Source: an uncultured Collinsella sp.
GTDB lineage: Bacteria; Actinomycetota; Coriobacteriia; Coriobacteriales; Coriobacteriaceae
NCBI GenBank assembly: GCA_900552875.1
Contig: USCS01000067.1
Span: 1 to 7,955, forward strand
Direction: 5' to 3'
DNA length: 7,955 nucleotides
Shown: positions 1-5,720 of the stretch, in pieces
Layout: every line of letters begins with the position of its first letter
Numbering within the stretch: position 1 is the stretch's first letter
The notes under the pieces: generated by a model
The model's input: the letters and a program-made list of their open reading frames with translations, nothing else
What the model was told of the DNA's origin: nothing
The model's database searches: none
Made by a program: the position numbers and the translations under genes

Positions 1-219
1 GGCAGCGGACAGGTCATAAAACAAGCCGCTGCAAAAACCGCACACGACGGCACGGGTCGGGTCGCCCGAGAACACGCTTAGGCACACCAAGATAATCATG
101 AAGTTGACGCGACCGCCCGCAATGGAGATCTGCGGTGCCAGGCCTGCCTGCAGCAGCACGCACACGATGGCGGCGATTACAAACGTGCGGGAGCTCATCC
201 CCTGCTCGTGTAGATCCAT
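1..219 (-). CDS. mreD: Rod shape-determining protein MreD, N-terminal part (cut by window edge)
   Basis: MreD is a small polytopic membrane protein of the rod-shape (elongasome) complex, working with MreB and MreC at the inner membrane. Only the first 73 codons are present; the frame is open to base 1. After a short polar N-terminus (MDLHEQG) there is a hydrophobic helix (about residues 11-30, TFVIAAIVCVLLQAGLA), then NFMIILVCLSVFSG, then a segment ending GFCSGLFYDLSAA. The G-x-x-x-GLFYDL pattern is typical of MreD. The ATG at 219 is chosen because an AGGGGG motif lies 7 nt upstream; the ATG at 225 is only 1 nt from that motif. The gene begins 11 bp after the mreC stop, so it is almost certainly cotranscribed with mreBC. 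The identification rests on position, hydropathy and that motif, since most of the protein is missing. Confidence 0.85.
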   Translation of the reverse strand, partial: MDLHEQGMSSRTFVIAAIVCVLLQAGLAPQISIAGGRVNFMIILVCLSVFSGDPTRAVVCGFCSGLFYDLSAA

Positions 220-226
220 GGACATG

Positions 227-232
227 CCCCCT
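227..232 (-). promoter_or_regulatory. Ribosome binding site deciding the mreD start
   Basis: Read on the minus strand, AGGGGG overlaps the last codons of mreC. It sits 7 nt before the ATG at 219 and only 1 nt before the ATG at 225, so the downstream ATG is the better start. Confidence 0.55.
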
Positions 233-1229
233 ATTCGCTCGAGCCGGAATCGGTCGTCTCGGACGCGTCGGAACTGTCATCCGAGCTCTCGTCCTTCGTC
301 TTGGTTGCAGCATCGCGCGACGTTCCCTGCGGCGTGCTGTTGGCCGTGCTCACGTCCTCATCCGAGGCCGACTGTTCATCGGTCAGCGAGGTAATGACCA
401 GCACTTCCTCGTTGTTCTCGGCCGTTGTCTGAGCGCGCACCACAATGGTGTAGTACACGTCGTTTGCCGATTTCTCAACCGACGAGACGGTGCCAAGCGG
501 AAGGCCCTTGGGGAACACACCACCGATGCCCGAGGTCACGATGATGTCGCCGACTTTAACGTCGGAGTCGACGCTCACGTACTCAAGACGCAGCGTGCCG
601 TCAGCCTGACCCTGCAGCATGCCCTGAGCGCGCGTGTCCTGCACCATAGCGGACACGCCCGAGTTCTCGTCGCCAATCAGGCGCACGGTAGAGGTCTTGG
701 CCGATACCTCGATAATCTGGCCGATAACACCGGCAGAACTCGTCACGGGCATGTTGATGGTAAGGCCGTCGGCAGAGCCCTTGTCGATGGTAACGGTCGA
801 GGTCCAGGCATCGCCGGAGGCACCAACGATACGAGCTGCAGTCGATTTGAGGTTGTAGGTCGATTGCAGCCCGACCAGGCCCTCCAGGCGCTCGGCAGTC
901 TTTTGAGCCTCAGAAAGCTCGGCGACCTTAGAGGTCAGTTCCTCGTTTTGCTTCTTAAGCTCGTCAAGCGTGTCCTGCGACGCCGTAAGGTTAGAGAACA
1001 CGTTGCCGATCGCATTGAAGGGAGCCGCCACAGCCGAGCCCACAAAGCGCACCGGCGAGGTAATCGTCGTTACGCCCGAACGCACGGCATGAATCGGTCC
1101 CGCCTCGCCCTCGCGGATGTAAAACGTGAGCAGCAACACCGAAATCAGGCTGAAAACAATCAACGGGCGCATACCCGTTGATTGTCGCTTGGTATTCAGA
1201 TTTGTGGAGAAACCCGAAGATCGTGCCAA
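231..1229 (-). CDS. mreC: Rod shape-determining protein MreC
   Basis: MreC is a bitopic membrane protein that links cytoplasmic MreB to the extracytoplasmic cell-wall synthases of the elongasome. The 332-residue product has a short basic cytoplasmic N-terminus and one membrane helix (about 21-38, RPLIVFSLISVLLLTFYI). A coiled coil follows (about 82-118, with LDELKKQNEELTSKVAELSEAQ). The paired beta-barrel region of MreC spans about 130-282, with the characteristic GSADGL, AGVIGQIIEV, and VGDIIVTSGIGGVFPKGLPLG motifs. The C-terminus (about 283-332) is a Ser/Asp/Glu/Thr-rich, probably disordered extracytoplasmic tail. The start is TTG at 1229, supported by AAAAGGTGG 7 nt upstream; the first in-frame ATG (residue 20) has no good ribosome site. 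The gene starts 21 bp after the mreB stop and is followed closely by mreD, which is the classic mreBCD order. Confidence 0.95.
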   Translation of the reverse strand: MARSSGFSTNLNTKRQSTGMRPLIVFSLISVLLLTFYIREGEAGPIHAVRSGVTTITSPVRFVGSAVAAPFNAIGNVFSNLTASQDTLDELKKQNEELTSKVAELSEAQKTAERLEGLVGLQSTYNLKSTAARIVGASGDAWTSTVTIDKGSADGLTINMPVTSSAGVIGQIIEVSAKTSTVRLIGDENSGVSAMVQDTRAQGMLQGQADGTLRLEYVSVDSDVKVGDIIVTSGIGGVFPKGLPLGTVSSVEKSANDVYYTIVVRAQTTAENNEEVLVITSLTDEQSASDEDVSTANSTPQGTSRDAATKTKDESSDDSSDASETTDSGSSE

Positions 1230-1236
1230 ATGGAAT

Positions 1237-1245
1237 CCACCTTTT
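1237..1245 (-). promoter_or_regulatory. Ribosome binding site for the TTG start of mreC
   Basis: AAAAGGTGG on the minus strand lies 7 nt before TTG at 1229, within the 21-bp mreB-mreC gap. It supports the TTG start over the internal ATG at 1172. Confidence 0.7.
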
Positions 1246-1250
1246 GGAAA

Positions 1251-2294
1251 TTAAGCATTGGTCTGGACGAAGCCGCCATCAAACGCATTGGCCTCGAGCA
1301 CGCGGGCACAGCCGTTAACAACGTTATCGAGCGCCGTGGGGCTGACGTTGACCGAAACGCCGGTCTCATCGCGCAGGCGCACATCGAGACCGCGCAGCAG
1401 CGCGCCGCCACCGGTCAGCAAAATGCCATAGTACATAAGGTCCGAGGCAAGATCGGGAGGCGTAGCGTCGAGTGCGTCCTTGACGGCCTTGGCCATCTCG
1501 TCGAGCGGCTTGTTGAGTGCGCGACGAATCTCCTCGCTCTCGATGCGCACGGTCTTGGGCAGACCGGTGATCACGTCGCGGCCGTTGACCTCGACGTCGA
1601 GCTCATCCTTGAGCGGCACGGCGGAGCCGACCTTGATCTTGATGTCCTCTGCCGTACGCTCGCCGATGGCCAGGTTGTAGGCATCGCGAACGTGCGTGAG
1701 GATGGCCTGATCGAACTCGTCGCCGGCAATACGGATGGACTGCGAGACGACGATGCCGCCCATAGCGATAACGGCAACCTCGGTGGTACCGCCACCGATG
1801 TCGATGACCATGGAGCCGGTGGGTTCCTCGACGGGCAGGTCGGCGCCGATGGCAGCCGCCATGGGCTCTTCGATCAGATAGGCCTGGCGGGCACCGGCCT
1901 GGATCGTGGCCTCAAAGACAGCGCGCTTCTCGACCGACGTGACACCGGAGGGAACGCAGACGACAACACGCGGACGCGGAGTCCACGGATAGCGCTTCTC
2001 GGACGCCTTGTCGATAAAGTAGCGAAGCATGGCCTCGGTAACATCGAAGTCGGCGATGACGCCGTCCTTCAGGGGACGAACGGCCACGATGTTGCCGGGC
2101 GTACGGCCGAGCATGCGCTTTGCCTCGATACCGACCGCCAAGATGCGCTCGTCGTTCTTGTCGATGGCGACAACAGAGGGCTCGCGAATGACGATGCCCT
2201 TGCCGCGCACGGAGACAAGCGTATTGGCGGTGCCGAGGTCGATGGCAAGATCGCCCGCATAGCTACCGAAGAACATATCCATCAAAGAAAACAA
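1251..2294 (-). CDS. mreB: Rod shape-determining actin homologue MreB
   Basis: MreB is the bacterial actin that forms membrane-attached ATP-dependent filaments and positions the lateral cell-wall synthesis machinery. The product is 347 residues, the usual length for the family. Actin/HSP70-fold motifs occur in order. Phosphate-1 is DLAIDLGTANTLV (15-27). VPSGVTSVEKRAV (114-126) and IEEPMAAAIGA (141-151) follow; the latter carries the Glu aligned with the catalytic residue of MreB. Phosphate-2 is DIGGGTTEVAVI (165-176), and the adenosine motif is LTGGGALLRGL (293-303). The hydrophobic start (MFSLMDMFFGSY) could serve as the membrane-binding element. TTG at 2294 is preferred, with AGGAG 5 nt upstream; ATG at 2282 would leave that motif 17 nt away. 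It is the first gene of mreBCD, separated from the upstream TPR gene by about 115 bp with a hairpin. No motif is missing. Confidence 0.97.
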   Translation of the reverse strand: MFSLMDMFFGSYAGDLAIDLGTANTLVSVRGKGIVIREPSVVAIDKNDERILAVGIEAKRMLGRTPGNIVAVRPLKDGVIADFDVTEAMLRYFIDKASEKRYPWTPRPRVVVCVPSGVTSVEKRAVFEATIQAGARQAYLIEEPMAAAIGADLPVEEPTGSMVIDIGGGTTEVAVIAMGGIVVSQSIRIAGDEFDQAILTHVRDAYNLAIGERTAEDIKIKVGSAVPLKDELDVEVNGRDVITGLPKTVRIESEEIRRALNKPLDEMAKAVKDALDATPPDLASDLMYYGILLTGGGALLRGLDVRLRDETGVSVNVSPTALDNVVNGCARVLEANAFDGGFVQTNA

Positions 2295-2299
2295 CGCAA

Positions 2300-2304
2300 C
2301 TCCT
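2300..2304 (-). promoter_or_regulatory. Ribosome binding site for the TTG start of mreB
   Basis: AGGAG on the minus strand with a 5-nt spacer (TTGCG) before TTG at 2294. It is too far from the in-frame ATG codons at 2282 and 2276 to serve them. Confidence 0.65.
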
Positions 2305-2339
2305 GATGTGTTGGATGATTGCTGGAAAACTACTAGCTC

Positions 2340-2345
2340 ATCATA
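2340..2345 (-). promoter_or_regulatory. Candidate -10 box of the mreBCD promoter
   Basis: TATGAT on the minus strand matches 5 of 6 positions of the sigma-70 -10 consensus. It lies just downstream of the hairpin that ends the previous operon and about 45 nt before the mreB start. There is no convincing -35 at 16-18 nt spacing, because that space is taken by the hairpin's GC-rich arm, so this is a weak call based on position. Confidence 0.3.
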
Positions 2346-2354
2346 CTAGCGCAA

Positions 2355-2387
2355 GCCCGGCGCCTCACTTGCGGTGAAGCGCCGGGC
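2355..2387 (-). terminator. GC-rich hairpin between the TPR gene and mreB, probable terminator
   Basis: A 9-bp perfect stem (GCCCGGCGC paired with GCGCCGGGC) continues, after one mismatch, into a 4-bp TCAC/GTGA stem closed by a 5-nt loop. It begins 22 bp after the stop codon of the TPR gene, so it probably ends the ppiase-TPR transcript. In the minus direction it is followed by CTTGCGCTAG rather than a U-run, so it is not a textbook intrinsic terminator. It may need a factor or be only a 3'-end stabiliser or attenuator in front of mreB. Confidence 0.6.
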
Positions 2388-2409
2388 AAAGCTAAATCCC
2401 ATAAGGTCA

Positions 2410-3705
2410 CTACTGGTTGTCAGCAGCCGAGAAATCCATATCAAGCGAAGAAACGGCCCAGCCGATATGGTTGTCGGAGCGCACGAATTTGACGGTGTAC
2501 TCCTGCTCGCCGCCCTTGGACAGCGATGCCTTCACCTTGGCGGTCGTCTCGGTCATGGACTGATCCATGCCCTCGACGGACACGGTGGCACCCTGCGGAA
2601 TCGAGGAGATGATCATCGACTTAGCGTCCTCGGACAGGCTCGAGGCCAGGCAAGACTCGGCCTTTGCGGCGTCACCGTCGCCGGCAGCCTGGAACAGATC
2701 GGTAACGACAGACTCCTGAGACGGGAAGCCAAAGCCGCGCGTGTAGGCAAAGCCCAGACCGCCCGCGGCGATCAAAATGAGCAGAAGCAGCACGATGAAG
2801 ACTTTAAGACCCGTGTGGCGGTGGCGACGACGAACCTTGGCCTGCTTGCGGTCCTGCTGGACCATCTCGGACTCAGACAGCGTAAAGAAGCCAGTGTCAG
2901 AGGGGTCGGGCATAAACTGACCGGTCGCGCCCGTGGGATCGAGCGGGTCGACAGCGGGAGCGTCCATCGCGGGAGCCGGGGCCGTGGACATGGCCGTCTG
3001 GGCCGAAAGCGCGGCGAGCGAGTCGTGCACGCGGGCAAGCTCGTCGGCCTGCTCGGGCGTGAGCTGGTAGATGCCGTCGGCCGTAGCGGCGTTAAAGGCA
3101 TCGAGCGCATCGGAGGGACGGCCGGCGGCGGAAAGCGCTTGGCCCATGCCGGCGTTGAGGGCGCGCGTATCGTCGCGCGGGCCGGCAAAGTCGATAGCCG
3201 TGCGGTAGGTCTCAACGGCGTCCGCGGGGCGACCGAGCTTGATGAAGCAGCGGCCCAGATCGCCGAGGGCGGCGGCAGGAGCCGGGTTGGCGCCGTCGAT
3301 GGCAGCCTGACGGAAGGCCGTACCGGCGTTGGCATAGTCGCCCGCCTGGAACAGCGCGTTGCCCAGACCCAGGTAGGCCTTAAAAGGCGTGGCGTAGGAA
3401 GCATCCTGGGTAGCTGCAGAGAACGCCTGGGCAGCCGTGGTGTAGTCGCCCACCGCGGCGAGTGCCTTGCCGCGGTTGGTGAGCAGGGCGCCGCGCTTGC
3501 CATAGGCACCGTCGTTGAGGGCGGCGGCATAAGCCTCGGCGGCCTCGGCATACATGCCCAGATGCATCAGGGCGTTGCCGCGCAGGTGGTCGGCCTCACC
3601 CATGATCTCGTTGGGGGTCTTTGCCGCACCAAGCATCTGGGCGGCAGCGGAAAAATCACCCGCGCGATAAGCGGCGCGGCCCTGTTGGATCAGCTGGCTA
3701 TTCAA
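2410..3705 (-). CDS. TPR-repeat single-pass membrane protein of unknown function
   Basis: A 431-residue protein in three parts. Residues 1-235 are helical tetratricopeptide repeats, about six of them, each with the A-x-x-x-G-(D/R)-(Y/F/P)-x-x-A signature (AAYRAGDFSAAAQML, ALAAVGDYTTAAQAF, ALFQAGDYANAGTAF, CFIKLGRPADAVETY, ALSAAGRPSDALDAF). TPRs usually bind protein partners. Residues 236-298 are a Pro/Ala/Asp-rich linker ending in a very basic patch (KQAKVRRRHRH). A membrane helix follows (about 300-321), then a 110-residue extracytoplasmic domain. The basic patch before the helix predicts TPRs in the cytoplasm. The outer domain (ESVVTDLFQAAGDGDAAKAESCL) resembles small NTF2-like folds, but that is only an impression. 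The gene starts 11 bp after the isomerase stop, so the two share a transcript. Its place beside mreBCD suggests a scaffold for envelope proteins; the exact role is unknown. Confidence 0.85.
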   Translation of the reverse strand: MNSQLIQQGRAAYRAGDFSAAAQMLGAAKTPNEIMGEADHLRGNALMHLGMYAEAAEAYAAALNDGAYGKRGALLTNRGKALAAVGDYTTAAQAFSAATQDASYATPFKAYLGLGNALFQAGDYANAGTAFRQAAIDGANPAPAAALGDLGRCFIKLGRPADAVETYRTAIDFAGPRDDTRALNAGMGQALSAAGRPSDALDAFNAATADGIYQLTPEQADELARVHDSLAALSAQTAMSTAPAPAMDAPAVDPLDPTGATGQFMPDPSDTGFFTLSESEMVQQDRKQAKVRRRHRHTGLKVFIVLLLLILIAAGGLGFAYTRGFGFPSQESVVTDLFQAAGDGDAAKAESCLASSLSEDAKSMIISSIPQGATVSVEGMDQSMTETTAKVKASLSKGGEQEYTVKFVRSDNHIGWAVSSLDMDFSAADNQ

Positions 3706-3711
3706 GGAAGT

Positions 3712-3718
3712 CCCCTTT
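3712..3718 (-). promoter_or_regulatory. Ribosome binding site for the TTG start of the TPR gene
   Basis: AAAGGGG on the minus strand overlaps the TAA stop of the upstream isomerase gene and lies 6 nt before TTG at 3705. It decides the TTG start, as the next in-frame Met is residue 24, inside the first TPR. The overlap with the stop codon suggests translational coupling. Confidence 0.7.
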
Positions 3719-4259
3719 ACTCGTGAACGATCTCGACATGAACGATCTCGTCGCCGGCGCGCAGCTGCGAGATGACGTCGAGGCCCTCGACCGTGGTGCC
3801 AAAGACGGTATAGCCGGAGTCGAGGTTGTGCTGGGCACCCAGGCAGAGGTAGAACTGCGAGCCCGCGGAATCGGGATCCATGGAGCGGGCCATGGCAAGC
3901 GCGCCGTCAACATGGCTGTTGCGCGGATTGGTGGCAAACTCGCCCTTGATGCAGTAGCCGGGACCGCCGGTACCGGGCATGCCGTCGGGACCCTCAAGGC
4001 CGGCAGCGACGTCGGCGCCGGACATATCGCGGGTATTGGGGTCGCCGCCCTGGATCACAAAGCCGGGCACATAGCGATGGAACTTAAGGCCGTCATAGAA
4101 GCCCATCGTGGAAAGCTCGCAGAAGTTCGCCACATGGATGGGGGCGCCCTCACCGTCAAACTTGACCTTGATGGTGCCCTTCGACGTCTCGATCACCGCG
4201 CACTCGTCACCGACGAGCTGGTACTCGGGCGTATAGAGCTCTTTCTTAAAACCAAACAT
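3717..4259 (-). CDS. Cyclophilin-type peptidylprolyl cis-trans isomerase, cytoplasmic
   Basis: Catalyses cis-trans isomerisation of Xaa-Pro peptide bonds and assists protein folding. The 180-residue product is one cyclophilin domain after a short N-terminal extension (MFGFKKELYTPEYQL). There is no signal peptide or membrane helix, so it acts in the cytoplasm. Family motifs are intact: GTIKVKF (28-34), FHRYVPGFVIQGGD (60-73) with the catalytic Arg62, Phe67 and Gln70, GSQFYLCLG (133-141) and YTVFGTTVEGLDVI (150-163). By alignment with human cyclophilin A, the Trp121 position is Asn145 and the His126 position is Tyr150. Loss of that Trp usually goes with weak cyclosporin binding. ATG at 4259 is chosen because AGGAAGGAA lies just upstream and because an earlier ATG (4328) would lie inside the promoter. 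First gene of a two-gene operon with the TPR protein. Confidence 0.93.
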   Translation of the reverse strand: MFGFKKELYTPEYQLVGDECAVIETSKGTIKVKFDGEGAPIHVANFCELSTMGFYDGLKFHRYVPGFVIQGGDPNTRDMSGADVAAGLEGPDGMPGTGGPGYCIKGEFATNPRNSHVDGALAMARSMDPDSAGSQFYLCLGAQHNLDSGYTVFGTTVEGLDVISQLRAGDEIVHVEIVHE

Positions 4260-4298
4260 GTGGTTCCTTCCTCGTGCGTTTAAAGCATATTTGTACGA

Positions 4299-4328
4299 AT
4301 TGTAGCAATAAGCACGGGCTTCCATCAA
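4299..4328 (-). promoter_or_regulatory. Sigma-70-type promoter of the isomerase-TPR operon
   Basis: On the minus strand a TTGATG -35 (4323-4328) is separated by 18 nt from a TACAAT -10 (4299-4304), which matches 5 of 6 consensus positions. A TG dinucleotide one base before the -10 (TGCTACAAT) makes it an extended -10. Transcription would start near 4292, leaving a 5' leader of about 33 nt with a good ribosome site. This is the best promoter in the window and marks the isomerase as a new transcription unit. Confidence 0.7.
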
Positions 4329-4364
4329 TTGCGCACGCAGGTTATGCCGCCGGAGGGCAACAAA

Positions 4365-5519
4365 TTACGAACGTTGCTGCGGCCTCCATGCACTCACGTT
4401 GGCGTCGTACTGGTTAAGCGCGCTGTTGCCGCCTTGTGCGATGGGCGCCAGGATCTCGCTCTGACGAGCGCTTAGCGACTCGCCGTCGGGAATGGACAGC
4501 GAGATATCCCAGCTCTGGCAGATCACGTCGACACGCTCGTACATCCACTGGGCAAGTTGCTTTAGATGATCGATGTCCTCCGCATAGACCGTGTCGTCCT
4601 GAACCTTGAGGTTGTTGAGCTCATCCTGGGTCTTTTTAATCTGATCGCGCAGAGCATAGGCGCTCTGCGACAGCTCCTGGCGGGTGGACAGCGGTGTGCG
4701 CAGATAGCCGTTATTAAACGAATCGATGACCTCGCCGATCTGGTCATCGTCGCTGTACGACACGATGGTCTGGTACAGGCCGTCGAGCCTGGTGTAGAGC
4801 TGGTCGTCGGTTAAGACGGTCTCCTCCTGAACAACCTCGGACGCATCCTCTTGCTTGGGCTCTTTGTCGGTGGCCTCGCCCTTTTGGCGCGACGGGAAGG
4901 TGGTCTTGGCTGCCTGGCCAAACTGGTCGTAGAAGCCGGGCATGACGCCCATGGGATCGGCAGTCACAAACCAATAGGCACCACCGCACACGGCGGCGAG
5001 CACCGCGATGACGATGAGCGGTTTAGGAATATGGCGCTTGTGCTTGTGATAGGCATCCTCGTCGGGGTGGACCTTGCGCTTGGGCTTTTGCTTTTTGGGC
5101 TGGGCATCATCGCGCAGGGACACCGGCGTGGGGATATCGACCTTGGGGATGCCAAAGTCCTTATCGAAGGCAGGCAGCACGCAGGTCTCGTTGGGGTCGG
5201 CTGCGTCGGAGAGCACCGCGGCGGCAGATGCCGGCGCGTGGGGCACCTCGGTATCGATCTGCTCCTGCGTCAGGCGCGGAAAGCCGGCCGTACGCCCTGC
5301 GGCCAGGTCGGATGCGGCCGCGTCCTCGGAAAGGATGCCAGGCGCGGGGCGACCGCACTTGGGACAGGTACGGTCATGCGGGGACAGACGGGCGCCGCAG
5401 CCGTCGCAGAACACGAACTCGGTATGCTCGGGGCCATCGCCCGGACCAACGTATGCGTTGCAATAGGGGCAGAACGAGGCGCCGTCCTCGATGGTCTTTA
5501 GGCAATGCGGGCAGATCAC
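4365..5519 (-). CDS. Double zinc-ribbon single-pass membrane protein of unknown function
   Basis: A 384-residue protein that starts directly with two zinc ribbons. The first has Cys3/Cys6 and Cys17/Cys20 (CPHC...CPYC); the second has Cys38/Cys41 and Cys52/Cys55 (CDGC...CPKC). Next come a low-complexity Ala/Asp/Pro-rich linker, a basic stretch (PKKQKPKRKVHPDEDAYHKHKRH) and one membrane helix (about 166-185, KPLIVIAVLAAVCGGAYWFV). The extracytoplasmic half of about 200 residues is mostly helical with a short coiled coil (about 280-306, QELSQSAYALRDQIKKTQDELNNL). The basic patch before the helix predicts that the zinc ribbons face the cytoplasm. The start is GTG at 5519, supported by AAGAGG 5 nt upstream; a TTG at 5549 would add ten residues but has no ribosome site. 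It is separated from its downstream neighbour by a promoter, so it is probably monocistronic. Function unknown; the architecture suggests sensing or scaffolding at the envelope. Confidence 0.82.
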   Translation of the reverse strand: MICPHCLKTIEDGASFCPYCNAYVGPGDGPEHTEFVFCDGCGARLSPHDRTCPKCGRPAPGILSEDAAASDLAAGRTAGFPRLTQEQIDTEVPHAPASAAAVLSDAADPNETCVLPAFDKDFGIPKVDIPTPVSLRDDAQPKKQKPKRKVHPDEDAYHKHKRHIPKPLIVIAVLAAVCGGAYWFVTADPMGVMPGFYDQFGQAAKTTFPSRQKGEATDKEPKQEDASEVVQEETVLTDDQLYTRLDGLYQTIVSYSDDDQIGEVIDSFNNGYLRTPLSTRQELSQSAYALRDQIKKTQDELNNLKVQDDTVYAEDIDHLKQLAQWMYERVDVICQSWDISLSIPDGESLSARQSEILAPIAQGGNSALNQYDANVSAWRPQQRS

Positions 5520-5524
5520 GGCAT

Positions 5525-5530
5525 CCTCTT
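5525..5530 (-). promoter_or_regulatory. Ribosome binding site deciding the GTG start of the zinc-ribbon gene
   Basis: AAGAGG on the minus strand with a 5-nt spacer (ATGCC) before GTG at 5519. The alternative TTG at 5549 has only AACCTCAA before it, with no SD match. Confidence 0.65.
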
Positions 5531-5559
5531 TCCGAAGCAATTCAAACAATTGAGGTTAG

Positions 5560-5568
5560 AGCATAACA
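5560..5568 (-). promoter_or_regulatory. Candidate extended -10 for the zinc-ribbon gene
   Basis: TGTTATGCT on the minus strand fits the TGn extended -10 form, with hexamer TATGCT matching 4 of 6 positions, about 40 nt before the GTG start. No -35 at good spacing is visible, so this is a weak candidate. The rest of the spacer at 5569-5627 shows nothing else recognisable. Confidence 0.3.
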
Positions 5569-5627
5569 TCGACACGGCCCCACAAGCGCAAGGCACCAAT
5601 TCAACATCGCAGGGCAGTCTTTTGGAC

Positions 5628-5705
5628 GATGATTTTTCTGGGACGGGGATTAAAAAATCATTGTGTACCTAATGATTTTTTAATCCCCGTCCCAGAAAAA
5701 TCATC
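5628..5705. repeat. Perfect 35-bp inverted repeat with 8-nt centre, possible mobile or repeated palindromic element
   Basis: The left arm (5628-5662) and right arm (5671-5705) are exact reverse complements over all 35 bases, around the centre GTGTACCT (5663-5670). Each arm has the order GATGATTTTT, CTGGGACGGGG, ATTAAAAAATCATT. Each arm also contains an inner 9-bp repeat (ATGATTTTT at 5629-5637 with AAAAATCAT at 5653-5661 on the left), so the element can fold as one long hairpin or as two short ones with complementary loops. It lies 15 bp after the ATPase stop and about 110 bp before the zinc-ribbon start. There is no open reading frame of note in it. No U-run follows the GC-rich stem core in either direction, so it is not a normal intrinsic terminator. 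The exactness is typical of recently acquired or dispersed palindromic repeats such as REP- or MITE-like units, which is an inference. Confidence 0.9.
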
Positions 5706-5720
5706 CCTGAAGACCAAGGA

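Noticed and set aside
14..313. A 99-codon minus-strand frame overlapping the mreC/mreD junction
   Set aside because: It is in a different frame from both mreC and mreD and is Arg/Pro-rich. The mreD frame at 1-219 gives a hydrophobic MreD-like protein without any frameshift.
2331..2350. Short repeated ACTAG/CTAG motifs before mreB as an operator
   Set aside because: The motif is only 4-5 bases long and is imperfectly spaced; chance is a sufficient explanation.
135..3726. Very long plus-strand open frames (135-1181, 1182-2306, 2374-3726) opposite mreC, mreB and the TPR gene
   Set aside because: They lie exactly antisense to genes with clear family motifs, their translations are low-complexity (Arg, Gly, His rich) with no recognisable domain, and open antisense frames are expected from GC-rich codon use.
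4260..4328. N-terminal extension of the isomerase from an ATG at 4328
   Set aside because: It would overlap the -35 element and start upstream of the likely transcription start, and the extra residues do not resemble cyclophilins. The ATG at 4259 has a strong ribosome site.
5520..5549. TTG start at 5549 for the zinc-ribbon protein
   Set aside because: No SD sequence precedes it, whereas GTG at 5519 has AAGAGG at 5-nt spacing and gives a protein beginning right at the first zinc ribbon.
5628..5705. The long palindrome as a classical rho-independent terminator of the ATPase gene
   Set aside because: The GC-rich stem core is followed by A-rich sequence, not a U-run, in both directions, and the arms are much longer than usual. 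A role in ending transcription is possible but not supported by the standard signal.
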